DNA from: Alentia gelatinosa
Taxonomy: Eukaryota; Annelida; Polychaeta; Phyllodocida; Polynoidae
Reading direction: 5' to 3'
Assembly (NCBI GenBank): GCA_950022655.1
Contig: OX465589.1
Location: 23,500,126-23,564,125 of the forward strand
DNA: 64,000 nucleotides
A model generated the notes under the pieces. That model was not told the DNA's origin. It searched no databases and worked only from the letters and a program-made list of their open reading frames with translations. A program made the position numbers and the translations under genes. Positions 24,271 to 36,500 of the stretch are shown here, in pieces. The first letter of the stretch is position 1; each line of letters opens with the position of its first letter.

Positions 24271-24549
24271 AATATCAAGAGACGTCACGAGTTTGACTTT
24301 ATTTATGCCACGCATTTTGTTGGCTCCATAATTTCACGAGTCGAAGACGAGTGACATTACGGAGCTATCAAAATGAGTGGCATAAATTAGCTCAAACTCA
24401 AACGAGTGGCGTCTAGATTTTATCCTACCCCGTTTCCATATTTTTTCAGTATCAGAAAGTAGTGGCATAAACAACATTTTATGTCACGCCCTTGAAATAA
24501 ACAAAGCCCATGTTAAGCCTATGGCGTTTTTTATTAGGGGTAGGATAAA
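24271..24549 (-). repeat. Double-palindrome repeat, family 2, inverted
   Basis: It reads AATATCAAGAGACGTCACG at the left and TTAGGGGTAGGATAAA at the right, the reverse of the copy at 23424-23709, so the two copies form a large inverted pair 0.56 kb apart. Module order, arms and apex (TCACGAGTCGAAGACGAGTGA) are as in the other family-2 copies. Confidence 0.82.
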
Positions 24550-26784
24550 GGTATTTAACAACTTAGTCTAGCATGGACAATTGACGCAGTTGATTCTTTT
24601 TTGACCAAGATGTATTATTGTACAGAGGCTGTTACTGATGGCTGTTTTCAAACGCGGATTAATCTTTGAGATACCGATCTATGATTTACAGGAAAAGTAG
24701 GCGTAAAGTGATACTTAATTAACGAGTGCTGCCATTTATTCTGCCTTGTCTTACATCATGCTTATCATTGTATTATCTGTATTGGTGCGTATCAAAGAGA
24801 TACGAATGGGGATCGCAAAGTAAATTGCCACCTATTGTATCGTGGCCAAGGATGCCAAAAGTCAGTCGGTTGCTATGTTATGGAGAACAAATGATCAGGC
24901 AGTGTGATATGATGAATGCACGATACTCTATCGGTCATTCATGAGTCCAGCGGCCTACGGTACGAGTGGACACTTGGATCTAAGCGCATCATAGGATATA
25001 GAGAAAGATTCAGAGCTTCAGGGTTGGAATCACATTTCGTAAATCATGGTATGTCATTCTTTTGTTTAACATTTGTCTCCATTAGATAAATGAATGTTGA
25101 TTATATTAGAACAAGAGATGAGATTTCTGAAAAAGAGAAAGTTTATTTCAGCACGACTGTCAAAACCATTTGTCTTATTCCGTTGATAGCATACCAATAT
25201 TCTTTCCCGCAAGCTTGTTTTGTCTTACATAAAGGTAAGGAAATGCATTTCCATTTATCTTTACATGATAAAAGAACTATAAATTGATTTAAACAAATGA
25301 CTTAGGGAAAATCTCATGATAGAAGTAACGTTCTTGTTGCGTTCAAACCGTTATCGCTTGAAACAGAGGCAAAGATTTGAAAGGATTCCTATGGCAAATA
25401 TACGCATGAAGTAATGAAATAGAAAGATTATGTCTACCTTTTACGTTATGCCGCAATCACACTTGCGTGAAAAACGGCGTTTTGCCATGTACGCACATGT
25501 ATGTTTTTCTACCCATTTTGAAATATACAGATGCGCGGCGATGCGCGGGAAAACGCGAAGTTGCGTAGATCCAAGTCGGAATGCGTAAACAAGCTTAAAC
25601 AAAACGCCGGAAATACGTAGTGTTGGATTCAGTTTTGAAAATTATTATTGTAGAGGCACTTGAGCTTATGAAAGGGGGTGAATAGTAGTAGTAGTATTTC
25701 TTGAGGCAATATTATCAATCAATGACTACTTTAAACCTGTACATGGATTTGCTTTGATTGGTCTCTTCTAAATGATTCGTCCATATGATACAATATAATG
25801 CAGCTTGCACTGTAACGCAGTACTTTGAAATGACGTCGGCCCAATACTTGGGCCCAATTGCCTTGATTTATGCTACAAAATCTGAAATGTGTTTATCGCT
25901 CTTCCTCTTTTCAACCCCATATACCCAGTCAGAATACAGTATTGTATACTTAAACAATATTGTGGTGTTTAACAGTATTGTTCCTTTTTTCTCTTTTCTT
26001 AATGCATATAATAAGATTTTTTGTTAAAATCACCGGTTTTGTAAAAAAAAAAAAAAAAATATTGCACTTTCGCAATATACTCCTCAGCTTCGAGGGAGGC
26101 ATTGATATCAACTAGCCACTATAAGAACATCGTCTTTACAAATGAGGAGTGGATCAATTATAGTTTTTTGGGTTTTTTTTATTCAGGAAAAGAAGACATA
26201 CAGTTCGCCTATAGTTGGCGTTTCTTGAAATGTAGATTGGTTGCTAAACATGGTAAAAATCACAATCGGCTTGCCCTTATCCCTCTTTCTATCATGTAAA
26301 GAGATCAATGTTACAGAGAGATAGCACAATACACCGACCACTACCAACTGAGCTATCTGAAGTCCAAGGCTCAGCCATGCCTCTGCACTTCCTGCATGTC
26401 TGTCATCTCCATCACATCGCTTTAATCGCGCTGTGATATGATCCTGATTGTTGCTACTGTGTAAAAGGTCGATCAAACAACAATATGGTTCATGTCGTGG
26501 CTGGCAAGTTCATGACCACAGACAACTGCTGTTGGGTGCTTATGCCACTCCTTTATCACAATGTGATTGTATGAACCTTATTTATCATCCCACTGAATGA
26601 TCCTCGTGGGAGTAGGCCCGCCTGTCTCAAAGAGTCTTCTATAAAGGCAATGATATAATTTATGCCTGCTTTTGAGGTCAAAATGGAATTACTTGTGCCT
26701 AAAATTGATTTGTTACTATTCATGTTTCCTACAAAATGGAAATAAATGTCTTTTTTGGGGGGGGGGTTTAGGGAAACTAGTTGA
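24550..26784. other. Intergenic, nothing recognised
   Basis: AT-rich sequence with a (A)17 tract near 26043. At 25440-25620 a block beginning GCCGCAATCACACTTGCGTG looks like one end of a MITE, but I found no matching second end. Around 26340-26400 the minus strand has a tRNA-like A-box with no B-box. Confidence 0.4.
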
Positions 26785-26903
26785 CCTAATTGGGACGGCT
26801 CCTCGTACCGCGTTACTTTCGCTAAAACAACCGCATTCGCTCTACGAGCTCATGTGGTAGTTTTAGCGAAAGTAACAAGGTACGAGGAGCCATCCCAATT
26901 AGG
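26785..26903. repeat. Long hairpin repeat
   Basis: The arms CCTAATTGGGACGGCTCCTC and GAGGAGCCATCCCAATTAGG are nearly perfect complements and continue through CGTTACTTTCGCTAAAAC/GTTTTAGCGAAAGTAAC. The centre is CGCATTCGCTCTACGAGCTC, giving about a 47-bp stem. Its family is not represented elsewhere in the window. Confidence 0.75.
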
Positions 26904-27448
26904 ATAACAAGTTTCACTTGTACTATACACCTCTAAATATTCGTAATTATTTAATAACTTACCAAAATAAGTCGATGTCGAAGCTGAAATGAAACTGTGC
27001 GGGTAGTGCGGAAGTTGTTTTATGCTACGCACCATGCGCATGCGTCATCATAACTCTCCACGCAGAGGTATTCAGCGCAACGCATAACACAACAGCCGCT
27101 TGGAGACTATTTGACCTCAAAGCGTGCCGGTATGCCAGCATACCGGCACACTACACTGGTTCGCCTAAAGTACCACTTGCATAGCAGAGGTTTGTATTTG
27201 GAGTATTTTGAGGCACAGGTGTATAGTACTATCCATAGACGCATGAGCTTTGCCTTCTGGTACTACCAAGAGAAGGTGTTCCCACAAAGTATGAAGGTAG
27301 CAATGCAAGCAACAACGACTTTATTATCCATCGTATACAAAGTCCACATTGAAAATGTATGGGGACTCAGTGAACCACTACCCATTGTATAAAACCTGTC
27401 AGATACCATAACTGTGGTATACGGATTCAAACCTGTGGTATACTATAG

Positions 27449-27740
27449 AGGAAACCCATGAAAGTTTAGAGTCTGAGCTCGTATCCCATCGAGTTTGAAT
27501 CACATAGTAATTCACAAGGCGAAGCTGCGTGAATTGCTATGTGATTCAAATGAGATGGGATGGAGTTCTGACCTTAAACTTGAATGGGTTTCTGAATTTA
27601 TCTCACCCTTAATATTGACTAATGAGCTAACATTTGTGACATTATCCCCCATTGGATATTTTTCCTAAATATCTAATGGGTGTTAGATACGAGTTTCCAA
27701 TGTTAAGTCTATGGAGAAAAAATATCTGGGGTGAGATAAA
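27449..27740 (-). repeat. Double-palindrome repeat, family 4
   Basis: The hairpin module comes first: arms AGAAACCCATGAAAGTTTAG and TAAACTTGAATGGGTTTCTG enclose ATCCCATCGAGTTTGAATCA and its complement, with apex AATTCACAAGGCGAAGCTGC. The short module follows, TTTATCTCACCC to GGGGTGAGATAAA, including CAATGTTAAGTCTATGG near its end. Other copies are at 36729-37364 and 54158-54451. Confidence 0.8.
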
Positions 27741-27810
27741 GCCTCAAAACCATGGTATACGGGAAAAATAGTTCCTTTTGCTATAGAGCAAAGAAATAGT
27801 TCCTAATGTT

Positions 27811-27900
27811 ATAACCGCGGTTGACCTCGTAATACACTCGCTAGCGCTCGCGTATTACTACGCGTCAACCGCTCGTGGTTTACGGCCGCCTGTCCACAAA
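27811..27900. repeat. Hairpin repeat with apex type B
   Basis: ACCGCGGTTGACCTCGTAAT pairs with the stretch ending CGTCAACCGCTCGTGGT. The stem includes GTATTACTACGCGTCAAC, identical (as complement) to an 18-mer in the hairpin at 16906-17022. The flank GGCCGCCTGTCCACAAA is also shared with that copy. Confidence 0.65.
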
Positions 27901-29180
27901 ACCATCGATTATTGTCTATATACACAATAGGCAAAATACTTCTGATAACGTATGACTGGAGATCTTATGAATAGTTTATATTTTTTGCATAGTTTTCTCA
28001 AATAAATTATCCTTTTTAGATATGTAGCGGTGATAAAATGTTGACTATTCCATTAAAATCCTGACAATTTATCTGAACGATTTGTAGGAACATGCAATAG
28101 ACTTTCATGAACGTTTCCTTTTGGTTATTTATCTCGGCTTACATGGCGATTGTAAAACAGATATATAAATCAGCCATTGGCACTAACTAGTTTTTTTTTC
28201 TAAACAATCTGTGGTTTGACAGAGAAAAGCGAATGACGCATTTTTTCAATTAATAATCAATTCATTTACTTCATATATTCTACTATCGATTTTATTCCGT
28301 CCGTAAGTGTTACTCCCAGAAATCAAAATGAAATGAAGCAATATTTGAGAACTTTGGAAATAGAGGTACACCAAAAAATCAAATAACAAATAGTAAATAA
28401 TTTTGTTCTATCGCAAAAAAGATCACAAAATAAATCAGGCCTAGATATTGTATATTTCAAGCAGAAACATCAGACACCAAGGATATCTTCATGTAAATAA
28501 AATCAGTAAACACTGCAATATGTTTTAACGTAAGATAAATATAAAGCATCGATAGTCAAGAGGGTCATGTAGGGCCATGCCTGAAGCACTCAGTAGTGTG
28601 GAATATTCCGACATGAGCCCATTGACTGGCGGTGAGGTATGGAAATATATTGGCGTATAATAAATAACGTAAAATCTCAAGCACTGGTCTGACGTCGAAG
28701 GTCAGGGTGGTATTATATAACATTACAAACTATTTTCATAAGGACAGAGATTCTGAAACAAATTATCAGTAATATTCGCAAATCATGTTTTCAGCCCTCC
28801 CATCATTCATTTTGATAAAGGAATTGATGGAAAATGAAGCAATTCTAGTCTTTCAAGAAAGTCTACCTATACAGTATGATCCCGCATGAGTGGCTATCCC
28901 CTGTTCCAGGCGCTTACATGGGGTTGAGGTAAACACCTCATAGACCCTCTGTTCTGAATAAAAGTGTCTGTTACTGTAGGGTGACCACCAAAATGGGTGT
29001 CCGCTAGACGAATGTCACATACTAAGGCCAAATCTTATAAACTAGCTAACATAGTGACAAACTAAGATAATTTGAAATATTTTCGATTCTCAATGAAGAA
29101 TGTATCTATAACATATATGTTGTAAAAAAAATTTACAGGTACGGACATACATAACGATTTTCAACAACATGCAATCTCAT
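27901..29180. other. Intergenic, nothing recognised
   Basis: AT-rich sequence. A short CAGTATGATCCCGCATGAG to TTACTGTAGGGTGACC block (28876-29000) resembles the ends of the pogo-like MITE at 34448-34625 but is too degraded to assign. Confidence 0.35.
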
Positions 29181-29435
29181 TCACTTCTGAAGAGTTTGTA
29201 TGATGTAAGTCTTCTTGGTTGCAGCTAAACTCAGTCCTCTTGATACTCCTTTCAATTCTTTTCTAATGTCTCTTAACTTGTGATGGAGATGATCCATAAG
29301 CAGTGGGATACGGTGGGACCAGTCATCATTCCCTCTTTCCTCCAGTGCTAGGATGATAGAACCTTGTGAAGAAGTCTTACCCTCAGTATAGGCCTCTGTT
29401 CTTATATAGCCTAGAGTCCTGTAGTGGTGGAGGGC
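29181..29435 (-). CDS. Unidentified exon-like open frame (84 codons to stop)
   Basis: The minus strand is open from 29435 down to TGA at 29183-29181, with no initiator Met at its start, so it would be an internal-to-terminal exon or a retrocopy fragment. The composition looks protein-like: LHHYRTLGYIRTEAYTEGK, then GSIILALEERGNDDWSHRI, then LLMDHLHHKLRDIRKELKG. Basic and acidic residues alternate in a helix-like pattern near the C-terminus. Possible splice acceptors (TCTCACAG and CACTACAG, minus strand) lie just upstream. A neighbouring frame also gives TTVTLQPDTKVTTSH, which would join by one frameshift. I do not recognise the family. Confidence 0.35.
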   Translation of the reverse strand, partial: ALHHYRTLGYIRTEAYTEGKTSSQGSIILALEERGNDDWSHRIPLLMDHLHHKLRDIRKELKGVSRGLSLAATKKTYIIQTLQK

Positions 29436-29438
29436 TCA

Positions 29439-30275
29439 GCAGTCTGTGAGATGTTGTCACCTTGGTGTCTGGCTGAAGAGTGACTGTTGTGTGCACATCT
29501 GGCTGCTTATATACTTTCATGGAGGTCAATGCAAACGAAGGCAAGGTCGGTTCAAACGTAGGGGTTTCATTCCCAAAATGTGGGCCTCACCCACTACATT
29601 TTAGCACTAGAGCGCCTAGCTGTTAGAAAGCACTCTTTGTTATTTCTAATGCTATATCACAGTAGAGATCTACTGTATTGCCTATAATATACCAGCTAAG
29701 AATATGTATCGTAATTTATTGATATTCAGTGAACCACACCAGGTGTTATTGCTTGAATTGTTCAAGATTAATACTAGCATTAGGAAGAAGGACAGTGAAG
29801 GTTCACGAGGGAAAGTTCAACATCGAGGACGAGGGTTCAGAGGCCATTTCTAGGAAACTCAGGAGTTAAGTCTGTGGTATATGGACGATGGTGACGAAAC
29901 AGGAATAGAGTTCTGACTTGACTCTAAAGTCCATACATAATACCTGTCCTGTCTTTTTTTTCTAGCCAGTCATTAGGAGTTCAATAATCAGTCCAGAAAA
30001 TGTTATCCGCCATGCTGCTGTGTGGGTGCGATACTCGACAGATTTTCCACTTATGTCTGCGCCATGCAGATTACATTGATAACGTTAGGAAGATTAAAGA
30101 TAGCGCGTCACTCATAAACCATAAAGCCCTCAATGACTTTGATATAGATCATGGTTGGGTGTCGGGCAGTTAGACATTACGTGTTGTTCCCTTACCTTAG
30201 ATAAGTTCTGCCACCGTGGAGGCCCGAATAGCAACTGTGCTGCGTGCGACAAACCCAAGAACTAGGATCAAATGG
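29439..30275. other. Intergenic, nothing recognised
   Basis: No coding signal or clear repeat. A candidate first exon for SLC6 gene 2 ends at its right edge (ATG at 30272-30274 followed by the donor-like GTATGT); this is only one of several options. Confidence 0.3.
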
Positions 30276-31010
30276 TATGTTCATCACAGATGAATGAACG
30301 TAGAATTATTTGAAAAAAATAGCAATTAAAAGGTCTGGCTAATGTTAAGTCTACGGGTCATTTTCTGAAACCTACTTGGCACCCAGCCAACTTGTTTTTT
30401 CCTACAACTGCCTTTGCAAAGTTCAAATATATCGATCCTCAGTTGGTTAACCCTTTCACTGCCACATGATGCCTCCAGGCATTCCCGTATGAACCGCCGC
30501 ATGATGCCTTGAGGCATCATAAACTTGGATTTTTTTTCAAATTCATTTTCTCAGTCAATTTAAGCACGAAAGGGTTTGAAATTTTCCATACTTGAATAAA
30601 ACAGTTTTAAAACAATGTATTTGTGTGTTTTGAATCTATATAGTGCCATGGAGATGTTGATTTGCGAGTAGAACTCAAGCGATACTGAGAAAACCAAAAT
30701 AATGCACAAATCAAGTCTGGCAAATGGACAAGTTGGGCCGGCGTTTCAGGGGTGCATCTGGTAGAAGCCTGCAGTGGCAGAATATAGGAATAGCGTAGGA
30801 GGTGCGGCAGTACATTTCCTGCCTTGTTATGGAGTGCGGCGGTTAAAGGGTTAATGAGGTCTTTTGGTCTCTGGCGACTGGACATGGTCAGCGGGTCATG
30901 CCTTTAAGACTAATATACTGGCCCTCTGCACCCTACCAATGTCACAGAGTTTGCACGCAGAAAGTGAAGGGTAAACTAGTTTTTGCAGCAAGCAAGAGTC
31001 TATGTAACTT
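30276..31010 (+). repeat. Dispersed repeat split by a MITE (pair of 38776-39085)
   Basis: The left part 30276-30446 and right part 30855-31010 together align with 38776-39085: shared blocks include GATGAATGA, CAATTAAAAGGT, CACCCAG.CAACTTG and GGTCTTTTGGTCT. The second copy lacks the 400-bp insert at 30451-30850 and so shows the empty site. The nature of this repeat is unknown. Confidence 0.65.
30451..30850. mobile_element. piggyBac-type MITE with TTAA target duplication
   Basis: The ends are CCCTTTCACTGCCACATGA and the complement of CGGCGGTTAAAGGG, bounded by TTAA on both sides (30447-30450 and 30851-30854). The related repeat at 38776-39085 continues uninterrupted across the insertion point, which confirms the boundaries. 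The interior has a GATGCCTCCAGGCATC-like palindrome. The TTAA duplication and CCCTTT tip are typical of piggyBac-type elements. The 92-codon minus-strand frame inside has no recognised domain. Confidence 0.8.
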
Positions 31011-31288
31011 AGCCAAGCTACCTAACTTTATGCAGCGTATCTGAGCGAGAGCATCACACGCTAAATAAAGAACTTGAGCCTGGTTCGGATTACCATACGG
31101 AGGTATACATGTAGTTGGTGTAGCTGAGTTGAATAGGTTTCATATTGGCTTGTGTCGGAAATATCAACCGAGTTCGGGAGTTGGGAATCCAGTGACGAAC
31201 GGAATCCGTGCACATCCATTATGTCTCCTTATAATGACATACCTACAGATTAACACGCCATTTTGACTATTCATTGATTCATATATCA

Positions 31289-31581
31289 AATTATCCTACC
31301 CCTAATATAAAATCCCATAGGCTTAACATTGTGTTTCCGTATGCCACACTGACTGGCATACAGAGTTTTATATGCCACTAGTGGCATACAGAATTGATAC
31401 CATGTAATACTTCAAAATCGAGGAGCCAGGGTAGGATAAAATCAAAACCTGATTCGTTTTAATCTTGGTCACCACATTCCACTCCTGAAGTTTTGGCTCT
31501 GGAATTCATTCGGCTTCGCCTCATGAAACCATTATGCCAATCTACGGTGGCCAAGATTAAAACTCATCCAGTTTTACGATA
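31289..31581 (+). repeat. Double-palindrome repeat, family 3
   Basis: It begins TTATCCTACCCCTAATATAA, contains CCCATAGGCTTAACATTG and a TATGCCACTAGTGGCATA palindrome, then GGGTAGGATAAAATC. The hairpin module has arms TTTTAATCTTGGTCACC and GGTGGCCAAGATTAAAA, apex TTCGGCTTCGCCTCATGAA, and ends CCAGTTTTACGAT. Confidence 0.8.
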
Positions 31582-31688
31582 GAGCCAGATATAGCAGAGG
31601 GCAATATTAGCCATAGTTAGCTATTCAGTAACGAACGGAATCAGTCGACCCCTACATGCGAGACATTCACGCACAGGTGTGTAATAAT

Positions 31689-31914
31689 GATGTAAAATAA
31701 TATAAAGAGACATCACGAGTTTGAGTCTGAGTTTATTTATGTCACACATTTTGCTGGCTCCATAATTTCACGAGTCAAAGACAAGTGACATTATGGAGCG
31801 AACATTTTTTCAGTATTAGAAAGGAGTGGCATAAACAACACTTTATGTCACACCCAGTGACATAAACAAATCCTATGTTAAGCCTATGGCGTTTTTTATT
31901 AGGGGTAGGATAAA
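31689..31914 (-). repeat. Double-palindrome repeat, family 2, internally deleted
   Basis: It matches the inverted family-2 copy at 24271-24549 at both ends (AAGAGACATCACGAGTTTGA and AGGGGTAGGATAAAA) but lacks one hairpin arm and the junction between modules. It lies 0.1 kb from the family-3 copy and opposite in orientation. Confidence 0.75.
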
Positions 31915-33574
31915 AAGGAATAGCTATAAGATTCCAGAGTCAACCACTCTCAAATATGTAAGGTTAGAAGATTTGATTTCGCCTTGACCATTTCCCTGTT
32001 CGGATCCTTATAGCGGTAGTTTGGGAGAGGATAGAAAAACGGATACCAGTGAGAAAGGCTTACCGACAATGTGTTGGTTGTGTAAATGGACACAAGAACC
32101 ATATGAGCGATGACAAAGATATAACAGGAATGGAATCTAAGTATAGGGAAGGAAAAGACCATTTTTGGCGCTGGAACAGACAGTTAAGTTGAAAATAAAT
32201 GTCCCTGAAAACCATCAAGAATAGGTATGGAGATTGATAAGTTATTGAAGTAACAGATCAAAATGACGACATATCACGTGTCATCTGTAAAAGCTAACTT
32301 GAAAATTCGAGATTTCTATAATTTATTTTCCTGCTCCAATTTAATTTTTTGAAAAAGCTTTTTTTGCTTCGATTTGCTACCAAAATCGAAGACCCATATG
32401 TGAATTTCGTTTTGTTAAAGTCTGATAGAATTCAACCAATTATTTCTGTATCTATCGAAATATGTACGTGGTCACCAATGGTGCATCAAGTTGCGCTGAA
32501 TGGGTTAACAGATGTTTGAGTTGTATACCAGATATGTTGTGACCTGACCAATGTTCTGAACTTTGGCAACATAATTATATCATTCCGAATTATTTACGAC
32601 TTTCCCCGGAATTTCGAAAGCCTTCTCGTCATATCAGATAGCGACTAAAGCTTGGCATTGGACAAAGACCAATAGACGTCAAGCGTATGTTACCCAACAC
32701 TTGGTGAGATCGTGATCCATAGCATTCAAGTATTTCTCTCTTTGGAAGCGGATGTAGGTCATAAATGTATTTGTTTATTCATGTTTGCGATGAGTGTGCA
32801 GACAAATGCTGCGCTTATGATTGAGACTCAATGAAGAAATATTATTTATGTGACTTCATATTATGTGAATTCTATTTTAATGTTGCGAGGCAGGGAATGT
32901 TCACGAGGTAACTGTTGTCCATTCAAACAAAGTGCCATGAATTCCGCTACCACAGTCATAAGAGACACCATACAGACACGGACATTTCTTACAATTAGCC
33001 GTCTTGAAGAATCTGTATCTGTGTGTGTGACTGCGTATATATTTATGCACATACATAGACCACATATTCCTCTATAAAATTTGTTTAGAACTTCCCCATG
33101 TAACTCATTCAAACTTTGACATGTTTGCATATGCAGTGGCAATATATTCCACACTGACCATACCTTGAATATTACATATGCTAATGAAATTAATCAATTA
33201 AGTTTCATCCGTACATGAATAACCCCGCAAAGTATCGATAATCATCTGCATATCGACGCAGGACCCTAGCAAACAGGCTTGATTAAACGCAATTATAAAT
33301 TTCGGTAGCTCATTTTAGAAGGGCATGACGTATTAATTATTTGAAGTGCACGAAAGTATCCGATCCCTCTCATTCTCATCTCATCGGATCCTCACTGATT
33401 GCCCCTCTGTGAAATATTATTTCATGTACGAACATAACCTATGATCTAGATGTTCTTGCCACGGAATTTACCATTGGAAGAAGTGTAATTAACAGAAATG
33501 AATTTGTAAATTAGAAAATATAAATTCAATGTTATATATCAATACAGCTGACGATTGTGTTTTTCTTAATCTAG
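31915..33574. other. Intergenic and probable 5' region of SLC6 gene 2
   Basis: No convincing promoter, first exon or repeat was found. It ends with the polypyrimidine tract and acceptor TTTTTCTTAATCTAG before gene 2 exon 2. Confidence 0.35.
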
Positions 33575-36500
33575 TCTGCAACAAGTGCGACACCTGTGGC
33601 CAAGGCCGATTCAAAGGAAGTGACGTCAGAGGGTGAAGGCGAGGCTCGGGGTGCCTGGGGCGGACAGATCGAGTTTCTTCTTACTCTCGTCGGGTTTGCT
33701 GTCGGTCTTGGCAACGTTTGGAGATTTCCTTATCTCTGTTACCAAAATGGAGGAGGTACGTACAGTAAAAGGGATTATGATAGTATTCCCTCTCAAGTCT
33801 TTTAGGAGTAGAGGGGTATCAGGTCTCCGGCGTCATATTAATCCTTTGAAAGCATGACCTCCAGAGACTGTTCCCCTGTCTTTTATACATCCGTATCTTT
33901 AATGTAAACCTTTCCCGGACAGTATTTTGCCATGGTCACATCGAGAGCATACTTATCATCCGTTCTCTGTATGTCTCGGCTGTCAGGATATTCTAATACC
34001 TCTTATATATAAGGGCAATTTTTATCCTACCCCTAATATAAAATCCCATAGGCTTAACATTGGGATTCCGTATGCCACGCTTACTGGCATACGGATTTTT
34101 ATATGCCACTAGTGGCATACAGGATTGTTATCACGTAATATTCCAAAATCGAGGAGATAGGGTAGGATAAAATCAAAACCTGATTCGTTTTAATCTTGGC
34201 CACCGCATTCCACTCCTGAGGTTTTGGCTCCGGACTTCACTCGGCTTCGCCTCATGAAGTCACTTTGCCAAACTCCAGTCGTGGAATACGGTGGCCAAGA
34301 TTAAACCTCATCCAGTTTCACGATAGGATCTAATGTTACAATACAGAGGTATAAAGTTTCACTGCTAGGTGTGTAGGTGGACTATATGTATATATCTCTA
34401 TGTGTATGCATATAAATATTATATATCATCATAGAATAAATAGTATACAGAAGAACCCCACCTAACGGACACCCCGCGTAAGCGGTCACCCCGCGTTAAC
34501 GGACACCTTTGCTCGGAACGGTTCCCTCTATTAGATGTTTATTTTAACCTCGCGTAAGCGGCACCCCGCGTAAGCGGGCACTTTGGCCCGGAACGAAGGA
34601 TGTCCGCTTACGCTGGGTTCTACTGTACTAATAAAGCGAAGCACAACTATAGAGATATCTATACAAGAAAACCTCTGTTGTGGGGAACCCCGTTGAGGGA
34701 GGCACTCAAAAGGTGGGATGCTGTGGTCCAGAACGGAATCACCTCGTCCATATTCATTCTACCCCGATATAAACGCGTAGGATAATTTGGCCACGACTAA
34801 TTTGGCCACTGGAGAACTGAAGTGAAGTCGCCCCGTAATTTAAAGGAGAATTCACCTAGCTTTACAGAAGACGCACCATAATTTAGTCTTCGTCCTTCAA
34901 TTTCAATTCACTTGCGAGCATATTTGCATATCAATAGAGATTGCTTTTATAAAAGGCCAGGGGGAATCTAAACGGGGTGAGTTCGTTTCGGGGCAAGATA
35001 TTTCGGGAGCGACATCGCTTCGAGGTGAATTCTCCAGTTTTCAACTGAGGGTTTTCTACTTGACAGGGCTCCCATGTATATATATATATATATTTTTTTT
35101 TTGTTGAGAATATTGTTTATTCTGGAGTTGGACTACTAGGACTGGGACGTCCTATTTTCGGTAGGCTCCAGGGCCATTTATGTTCATCTTGATTATTGTA
35201 TGAGGTATAATAATAATAACTATGTACATCTAGGAGATTTCTAGTTCACATTTAACAAAATATTAATAATACAGTGTTTCCTTTAATATTAAACATGTCA
35301 ATGGTATATACAATGATATTCTTATTAAAGTTTTCTCATATATGTGGGTAGGGTCTGACACTTCTATGAATATCTACTGCTCGTATAAATGACATATTGG
35401 TGAGATAATTATTGATTGTTCATCTATGCTTTCCCCGATACAGGTGCTTTTCTCATCCCGTATATCATCTCGCTCATCCTGCTCGGTATTCCTCTCTTCT
35501 ATCTGGAGTGCGCTCTCGGACAGTTCGCCAGTAAAGGTCCTATTTCCTTGTGGCGAAACCTCGCTCCTGCATTTAAAGGTAAGGTCCAAAAAAATTGGCT
35601 GTCTTAGGTCTGATATCAAAGGACAGTAAAGGAGCTAAAGTAAAATGTATCAGACTGCAGTCTGTACGACCACATACGGTATCATCATGTAAACTGCCTG
35701 CATATATAAGGAGGCAGCTCCATTGGGTCTGCAAATTGCTTTGTTGAAGTCTGCATTTTTCATGTAAATGTTTCACCAGCTATCCACTACGGTGAGGTGC
35801 TCAGTAATAAGAATTAACCAAATACTAGACATTGCTATGATGAATCTCTCTGTTCATTCCAACGGCACCTCGCTGAGCGGCGACCGGAAGGTGGCGGCGC
35901 CATGCGGGCATATAACGCACTGAGGCGAGCACGAGTCCATACAATTCTGCTTTGGTGGCGAGCACTGTAGCGTTGTACTGGCCACCAGAGAAAACTAAGT
36001 CTTGGCCAGTGGAGACAGAGGTGATAGCAAATCTATGTAGAAATATGCTGTCACGCCCTATAATTTATCCTACCCCTCATACAGACCTCCATAGACTTAA
36101 CTTCTTTTTTTGGTAAATGTTTATTGACAAGTAGCGTCATCGCGCTCGCGATGTTTTTCAGATACAGTCAAATCAGGTTGCACATCGAAACTTCCTGTAT
36201 TCATTGTTAGCAGATGGTTTCCAAGAGTGACTCTATGCCACGGTTATACCATAAAATATCCATATGCCACGGGTGACATATGAAGTTAAAAACAAGTGAC
36301 AGGGTAGGATAAAACCTAAACGTCACTCAATTTCATATAATTGTTTACATGACATGGCATTCGTTGTCTTCCGCTACAGGTATCACTCAGCTCCCCTTCG
36401 TGATTTCATCTTGCGTAGACAACTCACGCCATATAAACAATTATATGAATGACAATATGACAACGTTTGTACCACTGGGACATTTATGAATCCCATTTCT

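Noticed and set aside
26330..26450. tRNA-derived SINE on the minus strand (TAGCTCAGTTGG A-box)
   Set aside because: No B-box or cloverleaf follows, and the partial resemblance to 56270-56365 does not include the A-box.
30607..30885. 92-codon minus-strand frame
   Set aside because: It lies across the TTAA-flanked MITE and its edge, and shows no transposase motif.
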